A DNA stretch of 64,000 nt from Lethocerus indicus. Its lineage: Eukaryota > Arthropoda > Insecta > Hemiptera > Belostomatidae. The notes beneath the pieces were generated by a model. It worked only from the letters and a program-made list of their open reading frames with translations, searched no databases and was not told the DNA's origin. The stretch lies in the NCBI GenBank assembly GCA_019843655.1, contig JACDQD010000007.1, positions 23,516,365 to 23,580,364 on the forward strand, read 5' to 3'. How positions within the stretch are numbered: the first letter of the stretch is position 1; each line of letters begins with the position of its first letter. Of this stretch, positions 12,254-25,800 are shown one piece after another. A program made the position numbers and the translations under genes.

Positions 12254-12335
12254 TACTGTAGGTTCGTGATGCTAGACCGGTCTAGCAAAAGACCAAACCA
12301 GCGAGAGGAGACAGAAACATCACGAACCTGCAGTA
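12254..12335. repeat. long hairpin with an internal perfect palindrome (MITE-like remnant)
   Basis: tactgtaggttcgtgatg at 12254-12271 is inverted as catcacgaacctgcagta at 12318-12335, with one mismatch in 18. The spacer begins with a perfect 16-base palindrome, gctagaccggtctagc (12271-12286). Its GC content contrasts with the AT-rich surroundings. It could be the core of a fold-back transposon or a structured transcribed element. I see no flanking target-site duplication. Confidence 0.6.
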
Positions 12336-12454
12336 CCGCAGTATTCATTTTTTAATGAAATCCACGATGCATGCAAAATCATTACTTGTTTATATTATTT
12401 GTTTATTATTATTTATATTAAAATATAAATATGTATAGTTATATACACACACCC

Positions 12455-12458
<4 letters not shown>

Positions 12459-12514
<56 letters not shown>
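12459..12514. repeat. (TA)n microsatellite
   Basis: About 56 bases of alternating TA, preceded by a short (AC)n-like tract. No associated gene. Confidence 0.95.
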
Positions 12515-12515
<1 letters not shown>

Positions 12516-14270
12516 GGTGTATTAAATTCACCAAAGCTGAATAATATTCTTCTGTATTTTTATATTTAAAAAAAATATATATATAGTAATTTATCACTTA
12601 TAAACGATTTATCATTAGCATACGAAAAAGTAAGAGATATTAGATTTTGTATCTGGTAGTTATGTGTGAGTTATTAATTAATAACTGGCATTTCTTAATA
12701 ATTGACATTTGTTTTAGGTTCCACAAGGGTTTGGAATGTCATCTACTATTGCAATTTTCTCTGCATTCGCCTATTTTATTTATTTGGTCCTAAACTAGGA
12801 TGGTTTCGGCTTCTCGCCGTAGTCAGTACCGTTCCAGCAGCACATTGTATATGTCGACTGCTGATGATTCTAGTTATCCAGAGTTGTTATTTTCGCCTGT
12901 CACTTGTAATTCGTGTCATTAATTTCAGCACAACTGAAGCGGTCAATTATGCTGAGACATTACTGTCATACTGTATAATTAATTACGAACAAGAATTTTA
13001 AACAAAATAGGAAAGTATACTTCCAATTCCACTTCGTCATTCAGGATAATACCATAAAAGATAATCCCGGTTACCCAGATTCTGGGAACTGTGGAAAGTA
13101 AAGTAATTGTTTTGTTGCTTCCTAATTTATTAAATACAGTTTCCCAACCAACGATGGGAATACTCAACCCCAAACTAATTTGAGCTCCGTTTTTTCTCTC
13201 TCACGGCTTATAGAGAAAGTTATTTATTATTATTATCATCATCGACCTTTCTTTTTGTTCTTTGTTAACAGTCGGAACCGGGTCAAATGGTTGGCACCGG
13301 ATATTAAACTGAACAAGGTTCCTAAATTTGACAATGGCGAAGCAAACTGCCGTGACTTAAGGGCGAAAAATTTCTTAGCTCTTTTTACTTATCACTCACT
13401 TTTTTATTCATTCTCTGATGCCTTAATATACTTGTAACGGAACAACTTTCTAAGTTGATAAGGTCAATCAGTCCATTTTTAATAGTCTTTAATACAATAA
13501 AAATGGCTGTCTTCTTTAAAAGGGTGAACATTAAATTTAATAACACGATGCACTTGATTGGTTAACTGCGACGGCTGCGAAGAGCTAAAATTATTAAGAT
13601 GGAAACAGTTTCTTCTTATCTAGATCATGAAGAGATAGAGAGTATGTAAATGCTCGTTCTGCTCTTGCTTATTTCAACAGGCGAAATTTTAAGGAATATA
13701 TTAATTAAACCAATTGCGTCGACATTTTCAAAATAGAAATAGGAGGAGCTAAAACATCATTTAGAAGTTGGTAAATTCTCCACGACATCGCTTTCTCCCT
13801 GTAGCTTTCTGTTATGGACTTCGTCCAAATAATATTGTGTTTAAGTGAGACGGAATTGAGATAGATCGAACAAGGAGTTATGTTGGACCCTGTTCGCTCT
13901 GGACAATAGTGGCATAAGTTTACTTTTATACATGGAATTAAACAAGATAGCTCAGAAACCGGGCGTTTTTAGCCTGAAACCAAACCATTGAATTTCCAAT
14001 CATGACCCACAAGTATGATTTGACTCGATGATCTGTTTCTAAATCGCTTTCACGGTGTGTTTAAAAAATTCTAACACTTTCAAAGACGGGAGACGTTAAT
14101 GAAGAAGGTGGGGTGAAATTACGTTCAAGAATATGTGCAGAGAACTGGTTTTTTCACCTCGGATCAATTTCGATTTACAGTTTTATTTTGAGCTCCTCAA
14201 ACCATTTACAGCACTAAAATTTCCGAGAGGATAAAGAGTATGACACCAGGTAGTACTGAGAAAATTATAT

Positions 14271-14272
<2 letters not shown>

Positions 14273-14326
<54 letters not shown>
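14273..14326. repeat. (TA)n microsatellite
   Basis: About 54 bases of alternating AT with no interruptions, in intergenic sequence. Confidence 0.95.
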
Positions 14327-14329
<3 letters not shown>

Positions 14330-16689
14330 TAGATCATTGAATCATTGATTTACGGGTATTGCACAGCGAGAGTGGAATATTGACCGGAGAAAGCCCAGAT
14401 ATTCCACACCGTGACACCCATCGGTTTTTACACTATAATAACAATGATAACAGTACATATATCCGACAGACCAGTATGCGGAACCACTTTCGCCAAAGCG
14501 ATTCATCTGCAAAATATTTCCATTAAGTAGAACGTACATGTACCCCCCTAGGAGGATGATCTGGAGAAACGCGACATGAGATAGATCCGTGGCATTTATT
14601 TGGCAATATATTTTAGAAGCTACCATTAAAAATTATTCGAAACTGTAAGGGTAGAATCGTCCATTGTGGTTTCGTACTTTCGGCACTATCAGCAGTAGAC
14701 GGAAGTGAGGACTATGAAAGTACCGTAGTCGAATCAAATTCTGACAAAAGCGAAAGGATAAAATCTTACTATTTCTTCTTTGGAGGCCGAAATGCGCGAG
14801 TATTAATGACGCTATACTACGGACTATGAGAGAAAACGAAACCGGTCTAGCATTGAACCAAAACAAGACATAAGGGTCGGTGAAGGCGGAAAATCTAGCG
14901 GAAATAAAAGTAGTTCGCCAAATAAGTCACGGATGAAATCGTAGCGACGAACTTTTCTATCGTCTACGAATCAAATTAGAAAGTACCGACGGTTTTTATT
15001 TCATTCTGCATTTAATTTGGAGTGTTTCCGCTTTGAGACCTTGCGAAAGTGTCAGTTGTTGCCGGTGCTATTGCATATGTTTCATGTATGCACGCTATTG
15101 CAATATTTCCATTGCTGTGATGCGGGGCCACAAGGCCACTTCAGGGTCAGCCTCCCACCCATCATCCCGCTGGATTAAGGACCAGAGAATACTCTCCATC
15201 ACCATTGCCATCTGTATGGAAGCTGCATTTATGAATACATTAAGTACAGAAACATTCAAATAGAAATATTTTTATTATTACACTCCATAGTTAGTTTCAA
15301 TTCAATTCAAATGGAGTTCGATCAACTCCATTCTCGATTTTCACCGTAAGACAGATGGAATATATCAAAATTAATCCCCTAGCTCAGTTTCTGCTCTGGA
15401 TAATATGTTTCCAGGCCGAACTTACTAGAAGTCCGTAATTTCATTAAAAGGATTCATTTTTTAATTAAGTAAGGGGACTCGTTTTTTAATGTGAAATGTG
15501 TTTAAAAAAATCCGAACCGGTAAAGGAATTTGACTACCGTGTTGAGAGAAAATACGAGGCGTCCCGTTGACGGTGGATGCCATTATATCGGGGAAAACAG
15601 ACCAGTTATCGCCTTCTAATTCATTTGTCACCCCTCGTTCCGCCTAATTTGGTCGTCATTTCACTAATTGAAATGCCTCCGCCAGACGGGTTTATGATAA
15701 CGTCAAACAAAAATTATCAGTCTGGGATAAACTCACAGCTATTCACTGTCTCCTCTCGCTTGTTTCAATGCGATGATCAATAAGTCATCCGTAAGTTGAT
15801 GTACAAACGATGTTCAATATTTATTAAAATTAAGTGAATTATTATTAATCAAGAAATATTGGGAATCGGCTCAATTTTAACCCAATTTCTATCGTTTCAA
15901 AAAATATACCTGTATTAATTAGGAGTGCTTGAAAGTTTTCCCATTTACAATAAATAAAGGTTACCAAATGAATCTAGCATTAAATTCAGATAGCAATTAC
16001 ATTAATGAGACACTATAAGGTTGAATTTACTAGGTACGCCCACTGACTCCCACGCGTCCTACATTATGCGGTGGCAGGAAAATCCCGTGACTTATCCCGG
16101 AGGTCGGATCGGCAAAATAAGTTTGAAAAAATAATTCATTTAGATCAAATAATCTGTCATAAGTGTGATATAACGGCGTATCCCCATCATGCAAGCGAAA
16201 ACGTATTTGAACAATTTTGCGATAATTAAATGCTTTTAACACTAAGAATCTCTCACACACGTAGATATGTATACGTCAAATTTCGTTACAACGAACTTCT
16301 AGGGACTAAAATAAATTGCGTTGTAATTTCGTTATGAGATTCGCAATCGATAATAACAATCCGATTATTTCTCCCCTTTCCCTATGAGAAAACCTTTTAA
16401 CCACGTCGAAGTAACAAAAGGAGCCTGGTCAAACTACTTCTTTAAAACGAAATTTTAACCATAAAAGTATTTCGATCCATATATATGCATATATTATATG
16501 GGTTAAACTTATAAGTTGAAAGAGGGTGCCGGTTAAAAAGGTTGGGGGTTTAAGTTGGGTGGGGGAGCTTCCCCACCACCGAACTGTTGGTTCTACTACT
16601 TCGATAGGCGCAGCGCAGACCCGAAGCGGCAGTCGCTCCAAACACACAGTCACCAACCAGTAAGCCACTTACACAACCAACAGACAACC

Positions 16690-16770
16690 AACAGACTTAT
16701 TCAGAGGACTATCAGTTCCCTTTCTCTATCCAGTCCGATACAACCAGTAAGAATTCCCGCGCAGATCGAA
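16690..16770 (+). promoter_or_regulatory. possible TATA-less start region of the GILT gene
   Basis: tcagtt at 16712-16717 fits the arthropod initiator TCAKTY and would give a 5' UTR of about 57 bases. No TATA box lies about 30 bases upstream; the nearest TATA-like run (about 16480-16500) is too far away. A short CA-rich stretch just before (about 16640-16690) could instead be transcribed 5' UTR. This is a guess from motif and distance only. Confidence 0.25.
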
Positions 16771-16851
16771 ATGGAATCAATGAGGTGGTCGACTTTCGCC
16801 CTGATCTTGGCCGCCGCCGCCGCCGCAGCCATCGCCCAAGACACTATGAAG
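16771..16851 (+). CDS. GILT exon 1, signal peptide
   Basis: This exon encodes 27 residues: MESMRWSTFA, then a hydrophobic Leu/Ile/Ala core with seven consecutive Ala, then IAQDTMK. Cleavage after Ala 22 is likely. It ends AAG/GTTCGT (GT at 16852-16853), a weak but legal donor at phase 0. The join ..DTMK + VNVGVYYEALCPDS matches the usual insect GILT N-terminus. The GCC-rich Ala tract may be length-variable. Confidence 0.8.
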
Positions 16852-19800
16852 GTTCGTACAATTTTTCTTTTACAAACATACGCGTATATGAACTTGAAAT
16901 TGATCGTAGTCATCGATTCAATGGAGATCAGTTAATTCAAATATGCGGAATATAATAATTTACGGAATGTTTAAGAATATATCCCCCGGACCTCTTCTGG
17001 AAGTACAGCAAGATCATTTGCAAATTTAACTATCCATCGACATTCTTGCCGATCGATAAGTCCTAAGCACGCATTGGTCTTATGCTTTATTTGAAGAATG
17101 TGCCACAATGTCCGGGTTGATTGTTTCTTACTCATTACAAATAAGTACCAGAAGTAAGGTTTAAAAGAAAACATAAATGCCGCAATCATTTCTTAAAATT
17201 GATTTAAGAACCTCGTTACTAAATTCGCACACGTTCAAAAATGAACAGCAAGCAAGGTTCAAGAATATGTTACACACATTGCTAACCTCATTGCTTCTAT
17301 ATTTATATGAAAAATGATTACTAAATTGCTATAGAAATAATAACGAAGTTTTTTCTTCATATTATTGACTAGAGCAAATTGAAACGGTGTTGTGGTGTAA
17401 AGGACTGGGAAATATATTTGAAAACACGCTATACTATACTAACTATACTATACTAACTATACTATACTAACTATACTATACTAACTATACTATACTAACT
17501 ATACTATACTAACTATAATTGTTTATTGTTATGTTCCATAAATAATTTTTTTTCTAAATTAATCATTTTTCTGCGTTGTAACTACTTAAAGGTAATTTTC
17601 ATATATATTCCTGTTCTGTACCTGCCCAGACCGGTTCCGACTTCGTCTCCTCAACTCTCGATCATCGCAGAAATCGATATGAGATTTGTATCGAGATATT
17701 GACCTTTCTATTTAATACTGACTGAAAGGTTCACCTTTTTTACCATCAGGGATGGAATTTATCTTGTGTATTAAGTCATATTTTGCATGCACTTGCCCAA
17801 TCAGTTACAGGATGTTGAATTACGTAATACATAAATTTTATTACACACCATAAATATATTCCATTGCACATATATTTGTTCTCAGATAGAAGGAATTCAC
17901 ATTATCATGAATGCTATATTTGAATGGTTTCATAAATATTGAGTTCATGTTCCCACCAATTCCGACATTGATATTATGAGATGTATTCTCCCAATCCCCT
18001 AGAAGCTTTGTAAATTTTTCAGTCGATTCAAATGCTTTTTTTATTTTAATACTACGAAATTAATTCTTACCAAATTTAAAAGCACTTTAGATATTATAAA
18101 ATGCGACCAGGGAGCACACCGCATTTACGGAGGAAGCAATCCGTTCAATAGGACTATTTTTTCTAATTAAAGTTTCTCTTTGAAGTTCGGCGATGACAAG
18201 TCGCCAGACCGGATTCGGACCGATATGATTTCTTACGGGGGCTTCCTTTAATGAAAAGTGCCTAGGAAACTTTTTCCTCCTGCTTTTGAACAAAATCACC
18301 GCAAAATTTATTCAATTCTAAGAAATGGAAAAATATTGTCGAGGAGTTCATTCTGCAGGCCTTTGAATGAAGAAAGTCGAAGAGAAGATTCTTTCAAAAG
18401 CCCTTGAACTATACCGGAGATAATGACGAAAATGTCACTGAAGAATTTGTAGTAATGGAATGATTTCTTTTTAAATAATAAAAAACTGGTAGTATTTTGT
18501 TTGATGCATAGATGTACACATTGCAATTGAATAACTGACATGGAGAATCGTATTCTCTCAAATAATATATTTTGAATATTCAAGCGTGTGAATATTAAAC
18601 AGAAATTCCTATCAAATAAATAAATAAAATATGTTTTATATTATCAATGACAAAATGTAATTTTTATGAACATTTTGGAAACCCCAAAGCTTTAGGCGAA
18701 ATAAGGCCTTTAGAAAATAAACGAATAATTTATTCCTGTGTGCTGTTTTGTGGATTTGGTCCCAATAATCATTGCTCCCGTAGATTTACATACTTCCTTT
18801 GCTCTACATAATATCTCCGTATCGCCTGTATTTGCGTGTGCGCTAATACTCAGAAGATCTCATGGGCTCGGAAAAGGAGAACAGGTGCAGAAGGTATAAT
18901 TATTAGTATTGCGGGGGGAGGAGGGGGAAGCCCATTGTTTGCCGGGGAAATGAGTCCGCTTGAATTTCAGGTTTACTCAAGTGTAAGTCCGGTGTTAGCG
19001 GCACTAACCCTACTATATCTTTTTGGCGAATTAATCAGAGCTAAATTTTGCATAGAACGGATAAGAAATATAAATGATAGTAATTGTAAACGGGAGGCAA
19101 TCATTTGTATCTATGAAGGAACGGAAGTTTTATGAAGGCTATATACATATGTATATATAATATATAAGTATATATAAATTTAATGGTGAGTTTCATCATG
19201 TTTTTAAAATTTGGGGTTTTTAAAATTCCGCTGCCCGTGTTTTAAAAACTCTGCTTGTAAAATTCAAAACTTTTCAGGTTTGGGGGTTGTTATGGCTATT
19301 CTTAGGAAAATGCTTCTAGTTTAAAATGTTTGCCTAGCTTATTCTGTAGCAGGTTGAGGGGTTGAGCTCGAAATACAACGCCACTTGTGGAGAATAGGGA
19401 GAGGAAGATGGTATTCAGAAAAACCGGTATAAAGTTAATTGCGGGGCAACATTATCTGCTCGAGTTTTATTATTAGTGCCGGTCCTCCTGGGGAAACTTT
19501 ACGTAATACGTTGCCGCATCAAATATTGCACATTACTATTACATAATAATAATTAAATGTTTCACTTGGCGCCAGGTATTCAATAATATACGTATTATAA
19601 TCATTGCCGGATGTGATTAATTCTTAATTATCCATAAATATAAATATTATTCTGGCTTCAGAATTTTATGAATAGCGATAAGGTAATCGTTTCTAATATT
19701 GGAAAGGCGGCCATGTGAGAGGATTATGTGAGGGTAGTTTACGCTTAGTGCACACCTAGGGGCCGGCTAACGGCCGGGTAAACTAATTTCATCTATGCGC

Positions 19801-22800
19801 CGCAATATGTCGATACGTTAGTTCCCAATCGTGCGGGAAGATTAAAAAAACCGGAACGTACGATCGGAATTGGACGAGGCGCGAAGAACGAATTGTCGGT
19901 AGGCAGTCGTTGCAGGTGCGATGTCGATGACCTTCTGGTGTCCTGTTTTTAGTAGGGTCTTCGTATTTTATTTTTTCCCTTTAGATTGGGCCGAATTTGC
20001 ATAAGAATTATACGCCCCTCCTTCGCCCCCCGATCACCGATCCGATTCGTGGAACGGCCGTTCAATTTTCACCGAATAATTTTATAATAATAATAATAAT
20101 TTATTTATTTAAAACTAAGAATAATTAGTGTACACGCCTTACAGAGGTAATCAGATAAGAATGAAACTGAGGTAACACGACTCGTCAGTCCTAAAATTGT
20201 TGTACAAGTGATATTTAGTAATGCAAATCACTTTTGAATTAGATTAATTAAAAATCATAATTATAGTAAATACTTTACGCTAGAGATCGCCAAACGTTCG
20301 GACTTCAGGGATCACTAAACTGAAATTTATAATCCCATTTAAGTAGAACGAAAAAATTGGATATAATTGATGTTAATATAATTAATAATGTAATGGCCTT
20401 ATAATGATATAAAAATATATAAATACAGATATAGTCGTCATGAAAAATGCAAAAACACTTAATTTTATTGAAAAAGACTATTTTTTCAACAAAAGCAACG
20501 CTAAAGTCGGAAATTGAACTGGGGATTTTATAAAAATGCAACATAATAAACTGAAAATTGCAAAAAAGTAATCAGAATATAATGGAACATTTTAATAAAC
20601 ATGAAAATTGCAAATATATTCAAATTACTCGGTGGACGATCGAGCTTCTCCCGCGGACCACTGGCTGACGTCCACAGCCGTCTATATGCCCTGTTGTTAA
20701 CATGCAATGTAACAATGAAGTGATCGTTCTTATTTTGAGATCGAATGTCGAGGAAGTCCTCTTCTGGAGGTTATTTATGTAACCTATGTATCAATGTCGC
20801 ATTTTTTCGCCCCCCATCCACGTCAGTAACATTCCGTCGATAATATAGCGATGAAGCATCGTTTCAGCACTGTCACGGTACTCGTGGGCCCTCAACCATA
20901 TATTATTAGCCACTGTTGCCTTCAACTTTACTGCAATCCGAGTTTTGCGGCAATATGAAACTGTTATTATTATTATTTCTTATATTCAAATTTGTAATTA
21001 GGGGAAATGAGATCGAACCCACGACATTCACCACGAGGATCTACAAATTTAATAACGTAAAAATGCGTTTAACTTAGGCCCCTTAAGTGGGCTGCGAGTG
21101 AGCGGAGGAAATCTCATATTTCGGGTCTTCTTTCTCTGTAGCGAAGCTTCTTGAGAACGCGGACACTTTTGGTGGGGGATGAGTAGAGTGTTCTTTTGAG
21201 ACGGCGAGTCGAAGTTGTTAACATCGGTTTTAAGTGTCGGGATCCGGCGCTATATATAGGATGCCGTGGGCCCTCCCGCCCCCCTCCTGGTGTAACACTA
21301 GTGGCCGCTACTTACCCAACTTCCTTTTAAGGCTGAAAAAAATACGAGCGACAAGATACGTTGCCTGGTTAAGGGGAACCGAGCGTACACAAAAGAAAAA
21401 AACCTGCACGAAGAAGCCCACGAGAGAAAGTTCTTTTTATCCTTGAACGAGTACAGTTATCTTACTGAAAGGGAACTCAACTTGTAAATGTTGTGAAGTG
21501 TTTTATATCAAAGTTAGTTATAGTGTCTAGTTTTAATTAATATATAAGAATTGCGATATTTCTCAAAATTGTGGATATGTATGGAGACAATTTAATTTTT
21601 CATTCTGTATATTATGTTTTGTAATAGTACCGACGGAATAATAATTAACAGATCTGTAGTTGGTATTTTAGTGAAAAACAAAATGTTTCAACGCCCTTTT
21701 CATACTGCAGATGTACATTAACCCGATCTATTTCTGCCCCTATATTATTATTACATTAGTGTAGTGGCAGGATGCTATATCGGCATTCCTATAACTGACA
21801 GCGTGCAGCTGACGATAGCCAGAAGATGAAACAAGTCTAATCCAAGATCAACCGAGCTGTAAAATCTTAATCTAATACAAAATATGGTTTACAACATTGT
21901 TCAAACGCTGCAACATATTGTTTTAAAAACTGCGTTTTTAAATGTTAACTCATTGGCCGGGTACTGTCGTTGCGATATTATCTTTATGTATTTTCGATAT
22001 TTAAAATTGTAAACATGCTACCAAAAATTAATAATGTTATGTCAGAATTTAGGTCTCATCGTGCCTACGCACCTATACACGAGCGTTATTCGTGAGCGTG
22101 AATATAGCGTCCGTCCGCTGTAACATTAGAGCCGTGGGTCTTGGGCCCTGTGTTTCGTAGAAACCTGAATATCTCCATCGAGATTCTCAGCCTAGATAAG
22201 TCTATTATCGTTTCTATTTTCCCTACTACCGTTCACTGGACGGGAATGCGCGTCCTAACGGAAATCCGCGAACACGATTCGCCCATTACCATTGGGAATT
22301 GCACCACGTTTCATCCGCTAAAAACGGGTTTTGCATTTAATTGAAGACGGCCTCAAGTCGAAAATATATTGCTTATTGGAAAGCGCTTCTCTGCTTTCTC
22401 TGTCTATCCCTCTTCTATAATCGAGTTTAATTACTCAGAACTTTTTATCGATTTTTCGAACCGCCCGATGCACCACAAAAAGGGACCCCGTAAAACAGAA
22501 AAACGTTTTTCTATATAGCCGCTGGAAACCACTAGAAATGTTTTCTAACTTTACTTTTAGGTCTGCTATATCTGAAATGTTTGGTATATACCGAAAGAAA
22601 TCCAGGTGTCGCATTTATAACGGAAGTTGTCTTATCTCTCGAATGTTTCCGTTCTCGAAACAAATTTCGATTTTCGATTTTTTCTACGAACATTGAGGTG
22701 TAAAAGTTTCATAAATTGTTACCGCCAGATCTATATCTTGTGTTTTAGATGAGTAAAAAGAATTATTTACATTAAAAACCGTACTGCATTCTGCCTTAAT

Positions 22801-25800
22801 ATCAATTAGTATGTTCTTAATTCTTCATTCTGCTTCTGGTTTTATTGCACTAGTTATGGGTTTTCGGGGTCAGTAACTATGCTAGGCATGCTGTTAGTAC
22901 TATTACTACACCATTGTAATAACTAGGTTCAAGTTTCAATAGGATGAATATAAAACCATTATTGGACTAACCCTCTTACAAATTTATAATTAATAAATCC
23001 GGGAAATGTTACACATTTACTAATGCAAATGCAGGGTTGTTAATGCAAATGTCAGACCCCGCACACTATAACCTGTCCATAAAAATAGACTTTATGACTG
23101 GCCGAATTTCGGTAATAATGAACTAACCCGAGTCCCCGATTAGTCCAGATTTATTCACTCCGCCTTGGTCAGCTACAGCTTTGAAAAAAAAACTTTCGCT
23201 TATCGAACATAAACCTTGTAGATGTGGGCCCGCCTTATGCTTTTTGTCTACATTAAAGAAAACCGGTCCGTTGAAATTGTTTGTTTTCGCTGGGTTCGTC
23301 CGGTCCCAAAATACGAAGTGTTCTACGCGTTCCATTTGCCCCGTGGCCTATACAGAAAAAAAAGAATGAGGGACCAAACAACGTTTGGGCATCCCAAAGA
23401 AATCTTCAGTTACCTTCACTCAACTTTACGTTATAAACATCCGGCTGTTTATAAAATTTTGGGCCATCCTCGAACTGGTTGGAATCCGATGGGTTTCAAA
23501 ATTATTTCGGTACACCTCAAAACCGTTTAAATTTGGAGCAAAATATCTACTGTTTGGGATCTAGTACATTTTATTTGGACAATATATTTATTCATATTAT
23601 ACTTATATTCATGAAATGTTATGAAATAACTTGTAGAAAAAACCATTCAAGAATGATACTTCCTACTCAGGCAATTTAGAAAATATTGTTCAATTTTGTA
23701 GTTAATTAATCAATTTTTTTGCTAATAACGCTTATGTTTTTGTCAACAGGGGTCCTACTTATCAATCATTTTGATCGATTGATTCAATTTTTATGGGTTT
23801 GTTTTAATATAGTAATGAATAATATTTTAAACTACAATACCGATCACACCGTAAGTTTAATCTTCCGTAGATCCGAAGCCTTAGACAGTAATCCCGTAGG
23901 GATGGCAGTCAGGAGCTATTCCCAAGTTTCCCCAGAGTCATTCTCTTTCTTCGAAAGAAAAGTAATTACATTAGTAGAGAACAAACTTTTTCAATTCCGT
24001 TCCATTTTGAACGTGTAAATAAATATTCATTACAAACTCTCAAATGTTTTATTTTAGTGTACACATACAATCTAAATCTCTTTAAATTGATCGCTATCGC
24101 GTTTGTTACCTCAATTTGTGGAGCTGGTCGACACAGCATGGCCGCTTTCAATTCACAGATAGTTCACTAGCATCCAGCAGCTCGCTCTCAAAGTTTTTAA
24201 AGGACTTTATTATTCTCCTGTGGCATATTTCAAATTTCATTATTTTTTATCTTCGGAAAAGACGTCGGTAAAAATCAAGGGATGACTAGTCTATTTGGAC
24301 GAAACGAGGATAGTGGCGTGAAGTTGAACCCCGGTCGGTTTTGGAACTAATTGAGGGAAATCAATCTGCTATTGGCCTCAATCCGAAACTTTCAAGGTAC
24401 GTTGGTGCTCCACGGAACGAATCCTCATCGCGCCGTATAATTTAACGCTATTTATTTCTCTGAGCCCACGTTGGCAAGTTAAACTCGATTGTAAACGAAC
24501 TGCTATAAGGGCAAGAGTTTTTTTAAACGTTTCTTTTTTTGACGTAGTGAACCAGCCAGTTTAAACATTCGATCCAAGCGGAATTAAAAATGTTATAATC
24601 GCATTGCCATCATATTGCAGGCTTCTTCCATAATTGTTTGTCTTTCATAAATGATAGAAGAATCTACAAACGCGTCGGAAACAAAATCCGATTATATTTT
24701 ATTTTGTACGACTATTGCAGAGACAATTGCGAGATGCAATAATTAAGATTATATTCGAATTGACCGTTGCAAAAACTTTTTGCGTGAGTTTTCTAAAGAT
24801 TAAAGATTAAAGAAATGCTGCACGGATTGATCTTATGGTGGTGCAACTTCCGGTTGGAAAAGCAACAACTTTCAGTATCTGAAATTATTATCATTACCTC
24901 TCTATTCTCCCCTAACGGCCTAAAAACGCGAGTTGATCAGAATTTAAAATGTGGGGTAAGTTTTGTATTGACTCAATATATACATTAATTGACCAAATAT
25001 TACATCCGAATAACATGTATATAACAGTATCCGTACAATGAATTAGAGTGATAACCAGTTACGAAGAAAATGGCCGGATGTGGGACATATGGGGGTAAAA
25101 GGCCGATCTCGTGACGGCGGAGGGTCGTTACAAAATGTTGCGCAACATTTTGCCAGGCTCGGGTGGCCACCCGTGAAATTGTTATCTTCTTGGCGTTTGG
25201 CGTTATTGCACCATCCCGAGCACCGTTAATTTTTACGACATCAAATTTTTCCTGTTTTCATCTGACTTTTTTCTGTTCCTAGGATATCTTAATCATAAAT
25301 TAAATTTTTTTTTGTCTCGAAACTGTAGAGAGAGCGAAAACATTTCCGTCCGGAAATATCGGGCTTAATGTCAATTAAATTGTATAATGAGTTTTTAATG
25401 TTTCTCAATTGAATCTTGAACAACAAGAAACGAAATCGATCTCACAAGTAGATAGTAAGTGTATTAAATTACCGGATGCATTCCGAAACTGATGGGAAAA
25501 TATCCTGACAGGTTCTGGTTTAATTACTTGATATTTGTGTTCAAAATATAAATTATTGACTTATTTCATAATAAAATTCATTAACTACACAAATCTAAAT
25601 TCTAATTAATAATTCTAATCAATTTTATTGTGCTGAATTGTATTGAATTCTAAATATATATATGTTCTAGCCCTAATCATCCTGAAATATTCCATCAATG
25701 TGTGTTGCGCCCACAAATTACACTGAATTTGACTTGTGAATTCTACCTCATGGGATAATCATGTAGCAACTCAGGTGCAGGTTCTATGTGGAATAGATCA

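Larger units (their letters stand above)
11190..16500. other. intergenic region between the zinc-finger and GILT genes
   Basis: The two genes diverge here, so both promoters should lie in this stretch. The first part is very AT-rich; from about 13.2 kb the sequence becomes visibly more mixed in composition, and it stays so through most of the GILT first intron. It contains the hairpin at 12254-12335 and two (TA)n runs listed separately. Two consecutive minus-strand open stretches in one frame (14342-14626 and 14633-14866), split by a stop, match no family I know and are not annotated as a gene. Confidence 0.5.

Noticed and set aside
14342..14866. Two consecutive minus-strand frames in phase, split by one stop
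   Set aside because: Considered as a broken membrane-receptor gene, but I see no conserved motif, no splice sites and no regular hydrophobic segment pattern.
22281..22302. Near-match of gcccattaccattgggaatt with a segment at about 33375
   Set aside because: The shared stretch is only about 19 bases with two or more differences and has no extension; too short to call a dispersed repeat.
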